The notes below the pieces were generated by a model. The model worked only from the letters and a program-made list of their open reading frames with translations, did no database searches and was not told the DNA's origin. From Candidatus Loosdrechtia aerotolerans (GTDB lineage: Bacteria > Planctomycetota > Brocadiia > Brocadiales > Brocadiaceae), in contig SOER01000007.1 in assembly GCA_021646405.1 (NCBI GenBank), positions 1-64,000 on the forward strand: a stretch of DNA of 64,000 nucleotides, written 5' to 3'. Positions 1-8,587 of this stretch are shown here, piece after piece (position 1 is the first letter of the stretch; each line of letters opens with the position of its first letter). The translations under genes were made by a program, and so were the position numbers.

Positions 1-65
1 TATACAGGTAAATACCTTTTTTAGCTCTGAAAGAGCGGTATAGATGGGATTCATGGAGTTTTATG

Positions 66-154
66 TCACCCTTTCAGGGTGAATTCTCTTGTTTTTTCAT
101 TATCCCAGGGTAAAAATTTACCCTGGGATATCAGAGAAAAGCCCTTTGGGCTTT
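66..154. repeat. Cluster of short perfect palindromes (REP-like)
   Basis: Three hairpin-forming palindromes lie within 90 bases: TCACCCT/AGGGTGA around TTC at 66-82, 14-base arms TATCCCAGGGTAAA at 101-114 and its complement at 117-130, and AAAGCCC/GGGCTTT near 137-154. A weaker one, GCTC...GAGC, lies near 25-37. No coding frame runs through them. Such clusters resemble repetitive extragenic palindromes or tandem terminators, but no gene enters from the left within the window, so the role is unknown. Confidence 0.55.
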
Positions 155-288
155 AAAAAGGATTTGGTTTTATAGGTCTTCATAAATACTCCTTTCTCTT
201 GTCAAAGTAGTATACCTACCCGCGACAATTTTAATGAAAAAAGTTACCTATATCCTACATTCCGCACGTAAAAGTCATAAGTTGTTCA

Positions 289-332
289 AACTCCTTATTA
301 ATAAAAACGTACAAAAATTTGTGGTCAGGTAC
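289..332. repeat. 44-bp dispersed repeat, copy 1
   Basis: The last 24 bases (309-332) are identical to 54288-54311. The similarity extends 20 bases further left in diverged form (AACTCC....TAATA.AAA), matching 54268-54287. The core begins and ends with GTAC and contains the palindrome ACAAAAATTTGT. It stops two bases before an open gene fragment. I read it as the end of a mobile element or a small non-autonomous repeat; the family is not recognised. Confidence 0.6.
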
Positions 333-336
333 GTAA

Positions 337-516
337 GTCCCTGAATTACGATACTTGTGGCAAGATAACCGCCTTCTTCCAGGGATTCAAACAACGGATG
401 CTAATGGACAAGCAGTATTTGTCGTTCAGGCGAATGAAGTCGGTAAAACACTTATAGTATTCAAGGTAAGAGGTTTAAAATCTTTTACAGTCGTTGGGAT
501 TGGAGTGAAGTGGTAA
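337..516 (+). pseudogene. Truncated C-terminal fragment, Ig-like/surface-protein type
   Basis: A 59-codon frame with no start codon runs from just after a stop (334-336) to TAA at 514-516. It contains TTDANGQAVFVVQA followed by alternating hydrophobic strands, a pattern typical of bacterial Ig-like (Big_1 style) or other beta-sandwich domains of surface proteins. The frame begins immediately after the 44-bp repeat, so an insertion or deletion at the repeat probably removed the 5' part of the gene. No parent gene is in the window. The domain assignment rests on a short motif. Confidence 0.4.
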
Positions 517-876
517 TTGGGTATGGCGAGGAAAAATACATTATAGGAGAGTCGGGGTAATCAATTTTCCCGGTCCTGCTGTTTACGGTTGTTGGTTTGT
601 TAATTACCGACTCGCACAAGAAGCTTTATCCGAAATAGAAGATACGATCTACTCTACTCTGTTAGAATTATCCTAGTTGGGTTTTGATTTATACGTTTAA
701 CTTAGTATTGCTTCCGGTGAAAATGTAAAATTATAGACCTTTAATTGCGTGAATTATATAGGACACAACAAAAACAAATAATAAAATTAATGCACTTATG
801 AAGTGTGGCCAATTTAACATATAAGCTTTATCGATTTTCAAGCTAAATATTTCAGACAAATACAGAATTATATAAT
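517..876. other. Non-coding stretch, nothing recognised
   Basis: AT-rich sequence with frequent stops in all frames. No RNA gene, terminator or convincing promoter was seen. It separates the truncated fragment on the plus strand from the convergent minus-strand pair that ends at 877. Confidence 0.5.
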
Positions 877-1182
877 TTAGAGAGAGAGAACGCATATTAA
901 CATAAGAAATGTTGTGTTAAATGCTATTTTTATAAAATTACCAAATTTTACTTTTTTCTCACACTTTTTAATCCACTTATTAATAAACTCATCGGCTTCT
1001 TTTGGGACCGTATTATGCGCAACTAATTTACTGATAAAATTATTTCTATCTTCGCTACTCGGATTATCGCCTTTATTGTTTTCTCTGTATAACCTACAAT
1101 ATTCTTCAACTTTTACATCATGAATAGATTTAATTATATACGGCCTTAATTTTAATATTAGATTCTTTAAATCATTATTCAT
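877..1182 (-). CDS. Hypothetical small protein with hydrophobic C-terminus
   Basis: Unrecognised 101-residue protein. It is charged and mostly helical up to about residue 80, with a lysine-rich stretch (KKCEKKVKFG), and ends in one hydrophobic segment of about 18 residues that reaches the last residue, so a tail-anchored topology is possible. It starts 6 bases after the stop of the dCTP-deaminase-like gene on the same strand, so the two are almost certainly co-transcribed. Both are clearly AT-richer than the genes from 2.5 kb on, which suggests they were acquired together. No function is assigned. Confidence 0.55.
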   Translation of the reverse strand: MNNDLKNLILKLRPYIIKSIHDVKVEEYCRLYRENNKGDNPSSEDRNNFISKLVAHNTVPKEADEFINKWIKKCEKKVKFGNFIKIAFNTTFLMLICVLSL

Positions 1183-1188
1183 TATAAA

Positions 1189-1896
1189 TTATTTTAAGCC
1201 AACACTTCTTCTCTCTTCAGGGGATAGTGTATCTAGTATCTTAATAGACTTTTGTTTTAATCTTTTTTCAAAGAACAACATTAGATCTTTTGTATTAATT
1301 TTATTTCTGTGTTCTTTATTGTATAAAGTTAAATAATCGATAAACTCAGAATCTAGATGTAGTTTTGATAAACTAATATCTAATTCGCCAAAATATTTTG
1401 CATCTTTTCTTTCATTATAGCCTCGTTGTGATTCCGGTTCTACATCATAAACCACCAATTGGCAGATTCTCATACCAGGAACTAACTGTATTTCAAAATT
1501 TCCAATATTATTAATAACTATCGGTAGTTTTCCACAATAACCGGGATTGATATAAGTTGATAATCCTACATTAATTCCAAGCCTGATCAAACTATTTCTG
1601 TTATGAATTTGTCCCATATAGCGCTTGGATATACCAATTGTTTCTTTTATTTGAGCGAGAACAAAAGCACCTGGCTCCAACGTATACCTATCAAGAGAAA
1701 CCTCTTCAAAAATATCTTCAGATACTTCATCGAAAATATTTAAGATTTCCGAATAACCCTTTTTAGGCACTTTTATCTTACTATTCAATGTAAGGTCAAC
1801 GGAAGATGGTTGTATATGATCAAAAACAAATGGATCAATACTAATTTCTTTATCATAAAGTTTTTCTAATAGTCTCACTTCAGATAAAATAGACAT
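1189..1896 (-). CDS. dCTP deaminase/dUTPase-family protein, probably catalytically altered
   Basis: 235 residues; canonical bacterial Dcd is about 190. Family landmarks are present: HIQPSSVDLTLN (27-38), LEPGAFVLAQ (73-82), R100-N-S102-L-I-R105-LG matching the triphosphate-binding RSSLARLG, and PGM near 140. Ungapped alignment of NPGYCGKLPIVINN (117-130) with the E. coli DPGWxGCIVLEFYN segment puts Val127 where the general-base Glu (E138) belongs and Asn117 in place of Asp. Residues from about 170 form a charged extension not found in the short enzymes. Family membership is firm; loss of deamination is inferred. A regulatory, binding or defence role is possible. The gene is AT-rich and forms an operon with the small protein downstream. 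Confidence 0.8.
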   Translation of the reverse strand: MSILSEVRLLEKLYDKEISIDPFVFDHIQPSSVDLTLNSKIKVPKKGYSEILNIFDEVSEDIFEEVSLDRYTLEPGAFVLAQIKETIGISKRYMGQIHNRNSLIRLGINVGLSTYINPGYCGKLPIVINNIGNFEIQLVPGMRICQLVVYDVEPESQRGYNERKDAKYFGELDISLSKLHLDSEFIDYLTLYNKEHRNKINTKDLMLFFEKRLKQKSIKILDTLSPEERRSVGLK

Positions 1897-2019
1897 AATT
1901 CACCTCAATTCTTTTGATAGTGTTGAGTTGAATACAACAACATGGCATTATATAATCATGATATTAAAGGTTTGTCAATAAAATAACAGAAGCGTTATAA
2001 TTATCCACCTTGGAGCGTA

Positions 2020-2223
2020 TTATGCACTTTGAAATATCACCTCAGCAAATCTTCTGAGCATGAGTATGGCGAAAGCAAGGAAATGAAGACCGGACAATAC
2101 TTCAGGCAGTCGCTCATAATCCCTTATGAGCCTTCTGAACTTGCTCTTCCAAGTAAAGGACCTCCCAACGACCCATCTTCTGGGGAGAAGTACAAATCCT
2201 TTCTTTGTCTGAGGGAGCTTCAT
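2020..2223 (-). pseudogene. IS5-family transposase remnant (C-terminal part)
   Basis: The 67-residue frame contains [18 protein letters not shown] and [19 protein letters not shown], the conserved C-terminal block of IS5-group DDE transposases (usually RRWVVERSFAW...RDYERL). The catalytic Glu of VVER is Gly here. Only about 60 residues of a 250-300 residue enzyme remain, placed directly behind an element end at 2218-2319, so the middle of the gene has been deleted. It cannot be an active transposase. Confidence 0.75.
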
Positions 2224-2319
2224 ACTAATATACTCTTATGCAAAAATACTTTTCAATACTATTTTACCTATAATAAATATATATATATCAGGTAAATATG
2301 GGCTTTGTGCAACAAAGCC
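2218..2319. mobile_element. IS5-type element end, copy 1
   Basis: About 100 bases ending in GGCTTTGTGCAACAAAGCC (2301-2319), itself a hairpin with 7-base arms. The whole segment reappears in inverted orientation at 9307-9412 with small indels; the terminal 19 bases there are the exact reverse complement. A degraded partner end may lie beyond the remnant's stop codon, where GTGCATAATACGC reads on the minus strand just after the coding fragment. That would make this a deletion derivative of about 310 bp. Confidence 0.6.
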
Positions 2320-2496
2320 GATTGGAAGTGTTATATATCGGATAAAAGATGGAAAAATTGTAAAAAATGTGGTAAAAAGGTGTAAAATTGAGCGGCAAAA
2401 ATTACTCTTGAGAAGAAAAAGCAGCAGTAAAACGGTATGTGCACAGGGGGTTTTTACCGTTCTATAAACCTTATAATAAAACTATTATAATTACCT
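2320..2496. other. Leader region of the ComM-type gene
   Basis: No gene. A possible stem AACGGTA...TACCGTT spans about 2430-2461, and AT-rich TTATAAT-like runs follow just before the ATG at 2497. No promoter pair with good spacing could be fixed. Confidence 0.3.
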
Positions 2497-4056
2497 ATGC
2501 TGGCAAAAGTCAAAAGCATTGCTGTTTATGGAATTGAAGCGTATGTATTAGATATTGAAGTATATGTTGCAGGCGGCAATATTCCTTACACGGTAATTGT
2601 AGGACTGCCTGATGCAGCAGTCAAGGAGAGTCGCGACAGGGTGAAGGCGGTACTGAACAACAGCGGGTATAAATTTCCTAACAGAAGCCTGATAATCAAC
2701 CTGGCGCCGGCAGACCGCAAGAAAGAAGGTCCGGTCTTTGAATTACCAATAGCAGTTGGAATACTCGTTGCAACCGAACAGATTATTGTTCCCGATATCC
2801 ATACGTATGCCATTGTTGGAGAGCTATCCCTGGACGGTACATTGCGCCCTGTTAAGGGATGTTTATCGATGGCATTTAAAGGGAGAGAATACGGCATTAA
2901 AAAATTCATTGTACCGTCCGGAAATGCCTCAGAGGCTGCTATTATAGAAGGGATAGAGGTTATTCCCGTTGAAACCCTTGCTGATGCGATAGGAATTTTG
3001 ACCGGGTCTGTTCCTCCTGTACCCCATAAAATCGAATTCAAAGATATATTTAAAGAGTCTTCTCGCTATGATATGGATTATGCTGATGTAAAAGGACAGG
3101 AACATGCAAAAAGGGCGTTAACCGTTGCCGTTGCAGGGGGTCATAATATCATTATGGTAGGCCCTCCCGGGGCAGGCAAGACTATGCTGGCACAGCGCAT
3201 ACCAACTGTTATGCCGGCGTTAACCCTGGATGAAGCAATAGAGACAACCAAGATTTATAGCGTGGCCGGGCTCCTCAGCCCCGGACAATCATTGATCGTA
3301 ACACGGCCATTTCGTGCCCCCCACCATACTATCAGCACTGCCGGACTCGTTGGAGGTGGTTCGTTTCCCAGACCAGGGGAGATTAGTCTTTCGCATAACG
3401 GTGTGCTTTTTTTAGATGAACTTCCTGAGTTTGAACGAAGGACAATAGAAGTACTCCGTCAACCACTTGAAACCGGTTACGTAACGATCTCGCGTGCTAT
3501 GCATTCTGTAACCTACCCGGCAAAATTTTTTGTTTGTTTAGCCCTCAATCCATGTCCGTGTGGATTCTTCTCTGATAGCCAGAGACCATGCCGCTGCACA
3601 CCTCATCAAATCAAGGGGTACCAGTCAAAGATCTCCGGACCGTTATTGGATAGAATAGATATTCAACTTGAAATTCCTGCAGTAAAATATCGGGAACTGG
3701 TTGAGAGGAGGGAGGTACAGTCTTCTGATTCTATGAGAAAAAAAGTGATGGCAGCCCGGGAGGTGCAGAGGAAACGTTTTCAGGATATATCTCTGAACGA
3801 TAAGCGAGGGCAGCCGGTAATAACAAATGCGCATATGAATCCGAAACAGATTAAAAAATATTGTGTGCTGGATAATGCTGCAGAAGCCTTACTACATCAG
3901 GCAATGACGGAACTGGAAATTTCTGCCCGTGGATATAACAAGATTATCAAGGTATCCCGCACTATTGCAGATATGGATGAAAGCGAAATGATAAGAATAG
4001 AACATGTCTCAGAAGCGATCCAGTACAGGAACCTGGATAGAAGCTTGTGGAAATGA
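2497..4056 (+). CDS. comM: YifB/ComM-type Mg-chelatase-like AAA+ ATPase
   Basis: 519 residues, the usual length for the YifB/ComM family; ComM promotes branch migration during natural transformation. The N-terminal Lon-substrate-like domain contains PYTVIVGLPDAAVKESRDRV. The ATPase core has Walker A GPPGAGKTML (near 222-231), Walker B VLFLDELPEF, and a cysteine cluster (CPCGFFSDSQRPCRC) typical of the family. The C-terminal Mg-chelatase subdomain (SARGYNKIIKVSRTIAD) is intact. It stands alone, between the IS remnant and a radical SAM gene. ComF, another competence-linked protein, lies at 19.3-20.0 kb. Activity in competence is inferred from the family. Confidence 0.93.
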   Translation: MLAKVKSIAVYGIEAYVLDIEVYVAGGNIPYTVIVGLPDAAVKESRDRVKAVLNNSGYKFPNRSLIINLAPADRKKEGPVFELPIAVGILVATEQIIVPDIHTYAIVGELSLDGTLRPVKGCLSMAFKGREYGIKKFIVPSGNASEAAIIEGIEVIPVETLADAIGILTGSVPPVPHKIEFKDIFKESSRYDMDYADVKGQEHAKRALTVAVAGGHNIIMVGPPGAGKTMLAQRIPTVMPALTLDEAIETTKIYSVAGLLSPGQSLIVTRPFRAPHHTISTAGLVGGGSFPRPGEISLSHNGVLFLDELPEFERRTIEVLRQPLETGYVTISRAMHSVTYPAKFFVCLALNPCPCGFFSDSQRPCRCTPHQIKGYQSKISGPLLDRIDIQLEIPAVKYRELVERREVQSSDSMRKKVMAAREVQRKRFQDISLNDKRGQPVITNAHMNPKQIKKYCVLDNAAEALLHQAMTELEISARGYNKIIKVSRTIADMDESEMIRIEHVSEAIQYRNLDRSLWK

Positions 4057-4202
4057 TATTTTTTGTTTAAAAAGTAAAGAGGATAAAATCTTTGAGGAAT
4101 AGTATGAATTACATCGCTGACGTACGATAATTTATCCCGGAAAACTGTTTTATTGTTCCTGAGAAAATGTAATTATCACGTATAAGGTTAAATACAGAGA
4201 TA

Positions 4203-5732
4203 ATGAATATCCTCCTTGTAGACCCTCCTTTCTATAGATTTTTCAATTACTACAATCGCTATTTTCCATTGGGACTGGGTTACCTTGCCTCTGTTTTAAA
4301 AGAGGCAGGACACCGGGTGACCATTTACGATGCTGACTGTAATAGAAGCCCGGAGGGGATGGATTATACGAGATTACCTGAAAAATATCATACCTATATA
4401 AGAGAATTGAGGAACCCGGAGAATCCAATCATCAGAGAGGTTTCTAAAACTATTACGGAATATCAACCTGATATCGTTGGAATAACGGTTATGACGCCCA
4501 AGGTAGCCTCCGCCTTTACCGTTGCCCGTCTGGTAAAAGCATATAACAAAAAATGTTATACCGTTTTTGGTGGTCCTCATGCAACGTTAAAGGCTAATGA
4601 GATTCTTAAGAATACAAAAGATGTTGATTTTGTTGTGAGCGGAGAGGGTGAATCTGTATTTCTTGAATTGGTAAATATAATAAACAGTACAGGCAAGGGT
4701 GTCTGTAGTGCGAACGTTCAGACGGATATCCTGTCTGCCGTTCATGCAATACGCGGACTCTCTTATCGGAATAGCGATACGATTGTTCATAACGCTGCGG
4801 GAGGACTTGCTGATAGTCTGGATTCTCTTCCATTCCCTGACAGAAAAGCGCTGTTAGGCTCCCGTACCTATACCTCAGAAGATATGGGATTATTAATGGG
4901 AAGCCGGGGTTGCCCGTATAATTGTTCCTATTGTGCAACACAAATATGGACAAGAAGGGTAAGATATCGCTCTCTCACTAATATCTTAGAAGAAATTATC
5001 TCTGTAGGTAATACCTATGGAACCCTTCAATTTACCTTTAAGGATGATTCCTTTACTGTGAACAGAAAACGGGTTCTGGAATTCTGCGATAGCTTGTTAC
5101 GTGCAAATATAAAGATCCACTGGGATTGCAATACGCGGGTAGATTTGGTGGATTTAGAGCTTCTCAGGGCTATGAAGAGAGCAGGTTGTAACAGTATAAA
5201 GGTAGGAATAGAATCAGGCAGTGAAAGAATATTGAAGCTCATGGATAAAGGTGTTACCATGGAAAACATACGAGAAACTTCATATCTTTTTCGCGAAGCC
5301 GGAATTCACTGGACGGCATATTTCATGATGGGTATACCTACGGAAACCAAAGAGGATATAAAAAAAACGCTTGATCTTTTATATACAATAAAACCGAGTT
5401 TTGCTTCTATTGGTGTCTATGAACCTTTTCCAGGAACAAGACTCTTTAATATTGGTGTTGAAATGGGGCTTTTCCGTGAGGAGATGTCATATGAGGATTT
5501 TTTTACCCGCATACCAAGTGACTATTATTTGAAAGATATAAAACGCAGGGTCGATACCATGAGCCATGAGGATTTTGCTACACTGGAAAAGGAAGTAAAG
5601 AATGCCTTTCATAGGTATAACAGAGGGTTTTTGCGTATCCTTAAGAGGGTGAAAGCCAGAAGTCGTGTATATGTATCTATGCCCGGGGTTCTTTTTAATG
5701 ATGTGAATAAATTTTTAGGATGGCTTAAGTAG
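4203..5732 (+). CDS. B12-binding-domain radical SAM protein
   Basis: 509 residues. An N-terminal cobalamin-binding-like domain (MNILLVDPP at the start, GITVMTPK and FGGPHATL near 100-130) is followed by a radical SAM core with the cluster motif CPYNCSYC at about 239-246 and the Elp3/MiaB-like features GIESGSERILKLMDKG and FMMGIPTET. The family includes BchE-, HpnJ- and methyltransferase-type enzymes acting on lipids, tetrapyrroles or natural products; the substrate cannot be read from sequence. The next gene, a sugar transferase, starts 48 bases downstream on the same strand, so a role in envelope lipid or polysaccharide modification is possible but unproven. Confidence 0.88.
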   Translation: MNILLVDPPFYRFFNYYNRYFPLGLGYLASVLKEAGHRVTIYDADCNRSPEGMDYTRLPEKYHTYIRELRNPENPIIREVSKTITEYQPDIVGITVMTPKVASAFTVARLVKAYNKKCYTVFGGPHATLKANEILKNTKDVDFVVSGEGESVFLELVNIINSTGKGVCSANVQTDILSAVHAIRGLSYRNSDTIVHNAAGGLADSLDSLPFPDRKALLGSRTYTSEDMGLLMGSRGCPYNCSYCATQIWTRRVRYRSLTNILEEIISVGNTYGTLQFTFKDDSFTVNRKRVLEFCDSLLRANIKIHWDCNTRVDLVDLELLRAMKRAGCNSIKVGIESGSERILKLMDKGVTMENIRETSYLFREAGIHWTAYFMMGIPTETKEDIKKTLDLLYTIKPSFASIGVYEPFPGTRLFNIGVEMGLFREEMSYEDFFTRIPSDYYLKDIKRRVDTMSHEDFATLEKEVKNAFHRYNRGFLRILKRVKARSRVYVSMPGVLFNDVNKFLGWLK

Positions 5733-5780
5733 CAGCGTATGCAGTTTTTTCATTACCATATAAGAGTTTTCTCATAATCT

Positions 5781-7172
5781 ATGCCGGTTACTGTTTTCAA
5801 TTACCCCGTATCGAAGCGGCAACTCATACTCAGCCTGGGTGACCTGTTTATTATAAACAGTTCAATCTTTTTATCAGTAATAATTCGCCTGGGTTTCATC
5901 GATGGCTGGATTTACATGCGGGATAATCCCCTGTCATTTTTGTTAACAGGACTCACCTTCGTTCTTATATTTTTTTTCACTGAACTCTATGATATGCGAA
6001 GAGACTACACGTCTATAAACACCATTATAACCGTTATTGGTGCATCTGCCACTGCATTCGTTATTATAACATTTCTGTTTTATGTTAGCTGGTACTTGCG
6101 GATAGGGAGAGGAGTGTTTGCCATATTATGTTTTTTGATTACATTTTTCATTATTTGGTGGAGGATTCTGTATAGTTATTTGCTCGATCAGCCAATGTTT
6201 AACCGGAATACGGTAATTATTGGTGCCGGTCAGATGGGAAGGTTTATCTTACAAGAAATAAAACAATCGAGGAAAACCGGATTAAAAATTATCGGTTTTC
6301 TTGATGACGATGTATTAAAAAAAGATGATATGATTGATGGAATTCCAGTAATGGGGAACCGGTATACCCTCAGTAACGGTATTCACAAATATAATATTCA
6401 GCTTATCGTAGTGGCTATTGCCGGCGAAAAACATCCGGATTTAATCAAGTTATTGATTCAGTGTTCATGGAACGGGGTAGATATTGTTGACGTACCAACC
6501 CTCTATGAACAACTTACCGGTAAAATACCCTTTTATCATGTTGACGATATGTGGATGTTGCAAATTGTCATAGGGAGATCGAAATTATACGGAAGATTAG
6601 TAAAGCCTGTCCTTGAGACGTTTTTTGCATTGATACTATTTGTACTGTTTATACCTGTGATGGCAGTGATAGCTCTTTTTGTTAAGATAGGTTCTCAAGG
6701 CAAAGTCCTGTACATCCAGGAACGTATCGGTAAGGATAACAAACGGTTTAAGATGATAAAATTCCGCACTATGGCGGAAGATGCAGAATTAAATACCGGA
6801 GCGGTTTATGCTGCAGATAATGATGCGAGAATTACCGGGATTGGAAGGTTCTTAAGAAAATGGAGATTAGACGAAACGCCTCAGTTATTCAATGTTATTA
6901 TTGGAAATATGAGCCTGGTCGGTCCTCGTCCTGAAAGACAGGTATTTATAAAGGAGTTTGAAGAGGCTATACCTTTTTACCGCCAGCGGCTTGCTGTCAG
7001 ACCAGGGCTAACGGGCTGGGCTCAGGTAAAATACCCTTATGCATCCAGCATAGAACAGACGAAAGAAAAATTGCAATACGATTTATACTACATTAAAAAT
7101 ATGTGTTGTCTCCTGGATCTCGTGATACTGCTGAAAACGGTAAACGTAGTGCTATTTGGGCAGGGGAAATGA
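5781..7172 (+). CDS. Polyprenyl glycosylphosphotransferase (initiating sugar transferase)
   Basis: 463 residues with the WbaJ/WbaP-type layout: four N-terminal membrane segments (about 10-125), a nucleotide-binding-like fold starting IIGAGQMGRFILQEI (near 150), a fifth hydrophobic segment (about 275-300) and the bacterial sugar transferase domain with IQERIGKDNKRFKMIKFRTM, DETPQLFN and GNMSLVGPRPE. The family transfers a sugar-1-phosphate to undecaprenyl phosphate and starts exopolysaccharide or O-antigen repeat units on the inner membrane. No other polysaccharide assembly genes are next to it; the heptosyltransferase at 28.3 kb is the only other glycan gene seen. Confidence 0.92.
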   Translation: MPVTVFNYPVSKRQLILSLGDLFIINSSIFLSVIIRLGFIDGWIYMRDNPLSFLLTGLTFVLIFFFTELYDMRRDYTSINTIITVIGASATAFVIITFLFYVSWYLRIGRGVFAILCFLITFFIIWWRILYSYLLDQPMFNRNTVIIGAGQMGRFILQEIKQSRKTGLKIIGFLDDDVLKKDDMIDGIPVMGNRYTLSNGIHKYNIQLIVVAIAGEKHPDLIKLLIQCSWNGVDIVDVPTLYEQLTGKIPFYHVDDMWMLQIVIGRSKLYGRLVKPVLETFFALILFVLFIPVMAVIALFVKIGSQGKVLYIQERIGKDNKRFKMIKFRTMAEDAELNTGAVYAADNDARITGIGRFLRKWRLDETPQLFNVIIGNMSLVGPRPERQVFIKEFEEAIPFYRQRLAVRPGLTGWAQVKYPYASSIEQTKEKLQYDLYYIKNMCCLLDLVILLKTVNVVLFGQGK

Positions 7173-7174
7173 AT

Positions 7175-7203
7175 TGAGAAGGTATCTTATAATATCCTTC
7201 TCA
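7175..7203. terminator. Hairpin between convergent genes, weak terminator
   Basis: TGAGAAGG...CCTTCTCA forms a stem just after the sugar transferase stop and includes the last codons of the convergent bPH2 gene, whose stop is at 7187-7189. There is no clear T-run on either side, so it may stop transcription only weakly. Confidence 0.4.
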
Positions 7204-7693
7204 AAAAGGTACGCCTCTCATAATAAGAGGCCTTTTCTCTGCTGATAAGTTCTTTTATTTTATAAGGTTCTTTTATACCTTTCAATATATGTTTTGCGGG
7301 TTCATCCGTGTTTATGGTAAGATTTCCAATCCTGAAACGTTTTTGCAAGCCTCTTTGTTTAATCAAGATACTTGTGATATCATTGTGCCTTATCTCGGTA
7401 GGTTTTAAAGAGAAAGGACCTTTTTTCATGAGAATCCCTTCCCGTGTAATCGAATATTTAGTTGTATAAACTGAGGCTATAAGGTAAACAACAAGAAGAC
7501 CACTTACCGATACGATATTCAACCCCGTAATAGTATGTGTACCGAATTTTGTAAAAGCTAAATAAATTGAAAACCCCAGGATGCTAAAGATTAACCAGTG
7601 TTGCCAAATACTAGGTCTCAAAGATCGAACGATTTTATCCTTGGAATCCCTAATAACAGGAATCTCCATATTTGCAATTTTTACACTTGTCAT
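7187..7693 (-). CDS. bPH2-domain membrane protein (YdbS-like)
   Basis: 168 residues. Two closely spaced membrane segments (about 33-50 and 56-76) are followed by a bacterial pleckstrin-homology-like domain: TTKYSITREGILMKKG, then RHNDITSILIKQRGLQKRFRIGNLTI. This membrane-hairpin plus bPH2 layout is that of the YdbS/YdbT group, whose role is poorly known. It is convergent with the sugar transferase and has no close partner upstream. The family call is good; function is not assigned. Confidence 0.8.
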   Translation of the reverse strand: MTSVKIANMEIPVIRDSKDKIVRSLRPSIWQHWLIFSILGFSIYLAFTKFGTHTITGLNIVSVSGLLVVYLIASVYTTKYSITREGILMKKGPFSLKPTEIRHNDITSILIKQRGLQKRFRIGNLTINTDEPAKHILKGIKEPYKIKELISREKASYYERRTFLRRIL

Positions 7694-7897
7694 GGGAAGA
7701 TTGTGAACCTATTCTACCTGTTCTGGAAAAAATTTTATATACAATTCTAAATTATAGGAATGATGGGTGATTATGTCAAGTGTTGTATCTATCAAGATAT
7801 ATATAATTGCTCGGGCTCATGGTTCCCGGTTTAAGGTTTAGCAGGAAAGGGTGAGGCTAATCACTCTGAATCTTTACAACATTTTGTTTTGAGATCA

Positions 7898-8566
7898 CTA
7901 TAGGTAGAGTTCTATGAAATGGAAGATCCAGCTACCAAGATAGGCAAAACAGAGTAATGTTATCCAAAAAGGTTTCAGAAAATCAGTGTATATGCGATTT
8001 TTTGTATAGTACTCGAGCCCTTTTGCCGCCAGGGTAATCAATGAGGGGTTTATAAAGAGTTCATTGGTACCTGGTACGCTGTTTTCACCAATAAGATTAA
8101 AGAGAATACCAACCACGGCACTGATAAACAGAGAAAGATAGATATTCTCTTTGACGGTGATAATACAAGAAATAATGAGTGCATGTAAAACGAGTGACGT
8201 TGCAACTTCATACCATCCTCTGTAAAATCCATACGAGATGATTAAATAGGGAATATGAAAGAAGATCAGGATGGTATCATTTTCCTGATTTTTATTGTAT
8301 AACAGCAGTAAGGATGCTGGTGCAATAAGTTTGAGTATATCATTGTCTCTCAGGTAGCCCATACCACCTAAGAAAACACAGAACACACCAATTAAGGCTC
8401 CCAGATAAAAAAATATCTGCTTTTTATTTTTGAGCCGTAATGTCCATCTGATGAAAAGGAAAACGACAAACGATTTTACTGTCATAAGGCATTCCCTGAC
8501 CCAGAAGATTTCTCTATATATATAGACCAGGTCTCTTATTATACATTTTAAGATAAATTCCACCAT
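7898..8566 (-). CDS. Unrecognised multi-pass membrane protein, tandem copy A
   Basis: 222 residues, mostly hydrophobic, with about six predicted membrane segments. Landmarks are KKQIFFYLG, YNKNQENDTILIFFHIPYLI, ENIYLSLFIS and GILFNLIGEN. I do not recognise the family. It is the downstream member of a tandem pair: copy B (8588-9274) is collinear over the whole length and about three-quarters identical by eye, and the last roughly 55 bases of coding sequence are nearly identical in DNA. The 21-base gap and shared strand suggest co-transcription. The pair sits just inside the second IS remnant. Confidence 0.7.
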   Translation of the reverse strand: MVEFILKCIIRDLVYIYREIFWVRECLMTVKSFVVFLFIRWTLRLKNKKQIFFYLGALIGVFCVFLGGMGYLRDNDILKLIAPASLLLLYNKNQENDTILIFFHIPYLIISYGFYRGWYEVATSLVLHALIISCIITVKENIYLSLFISAVVGILFNLIGENSVPGTNELFINPSLITLAAKGLEYYTKNRIYTDFLKPFWITLLCFAYLGSWIFHFIELYL

Positions 8567-8587
8567 ACTATTTAAATTTCGGTATTC

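Noticed and set aside
2029-2295. Plus-strand 88-residue open frame over the IS remnant
   Set aside because: It is antisense to the recognisable transposase fragment and runs through the element end; no family features.
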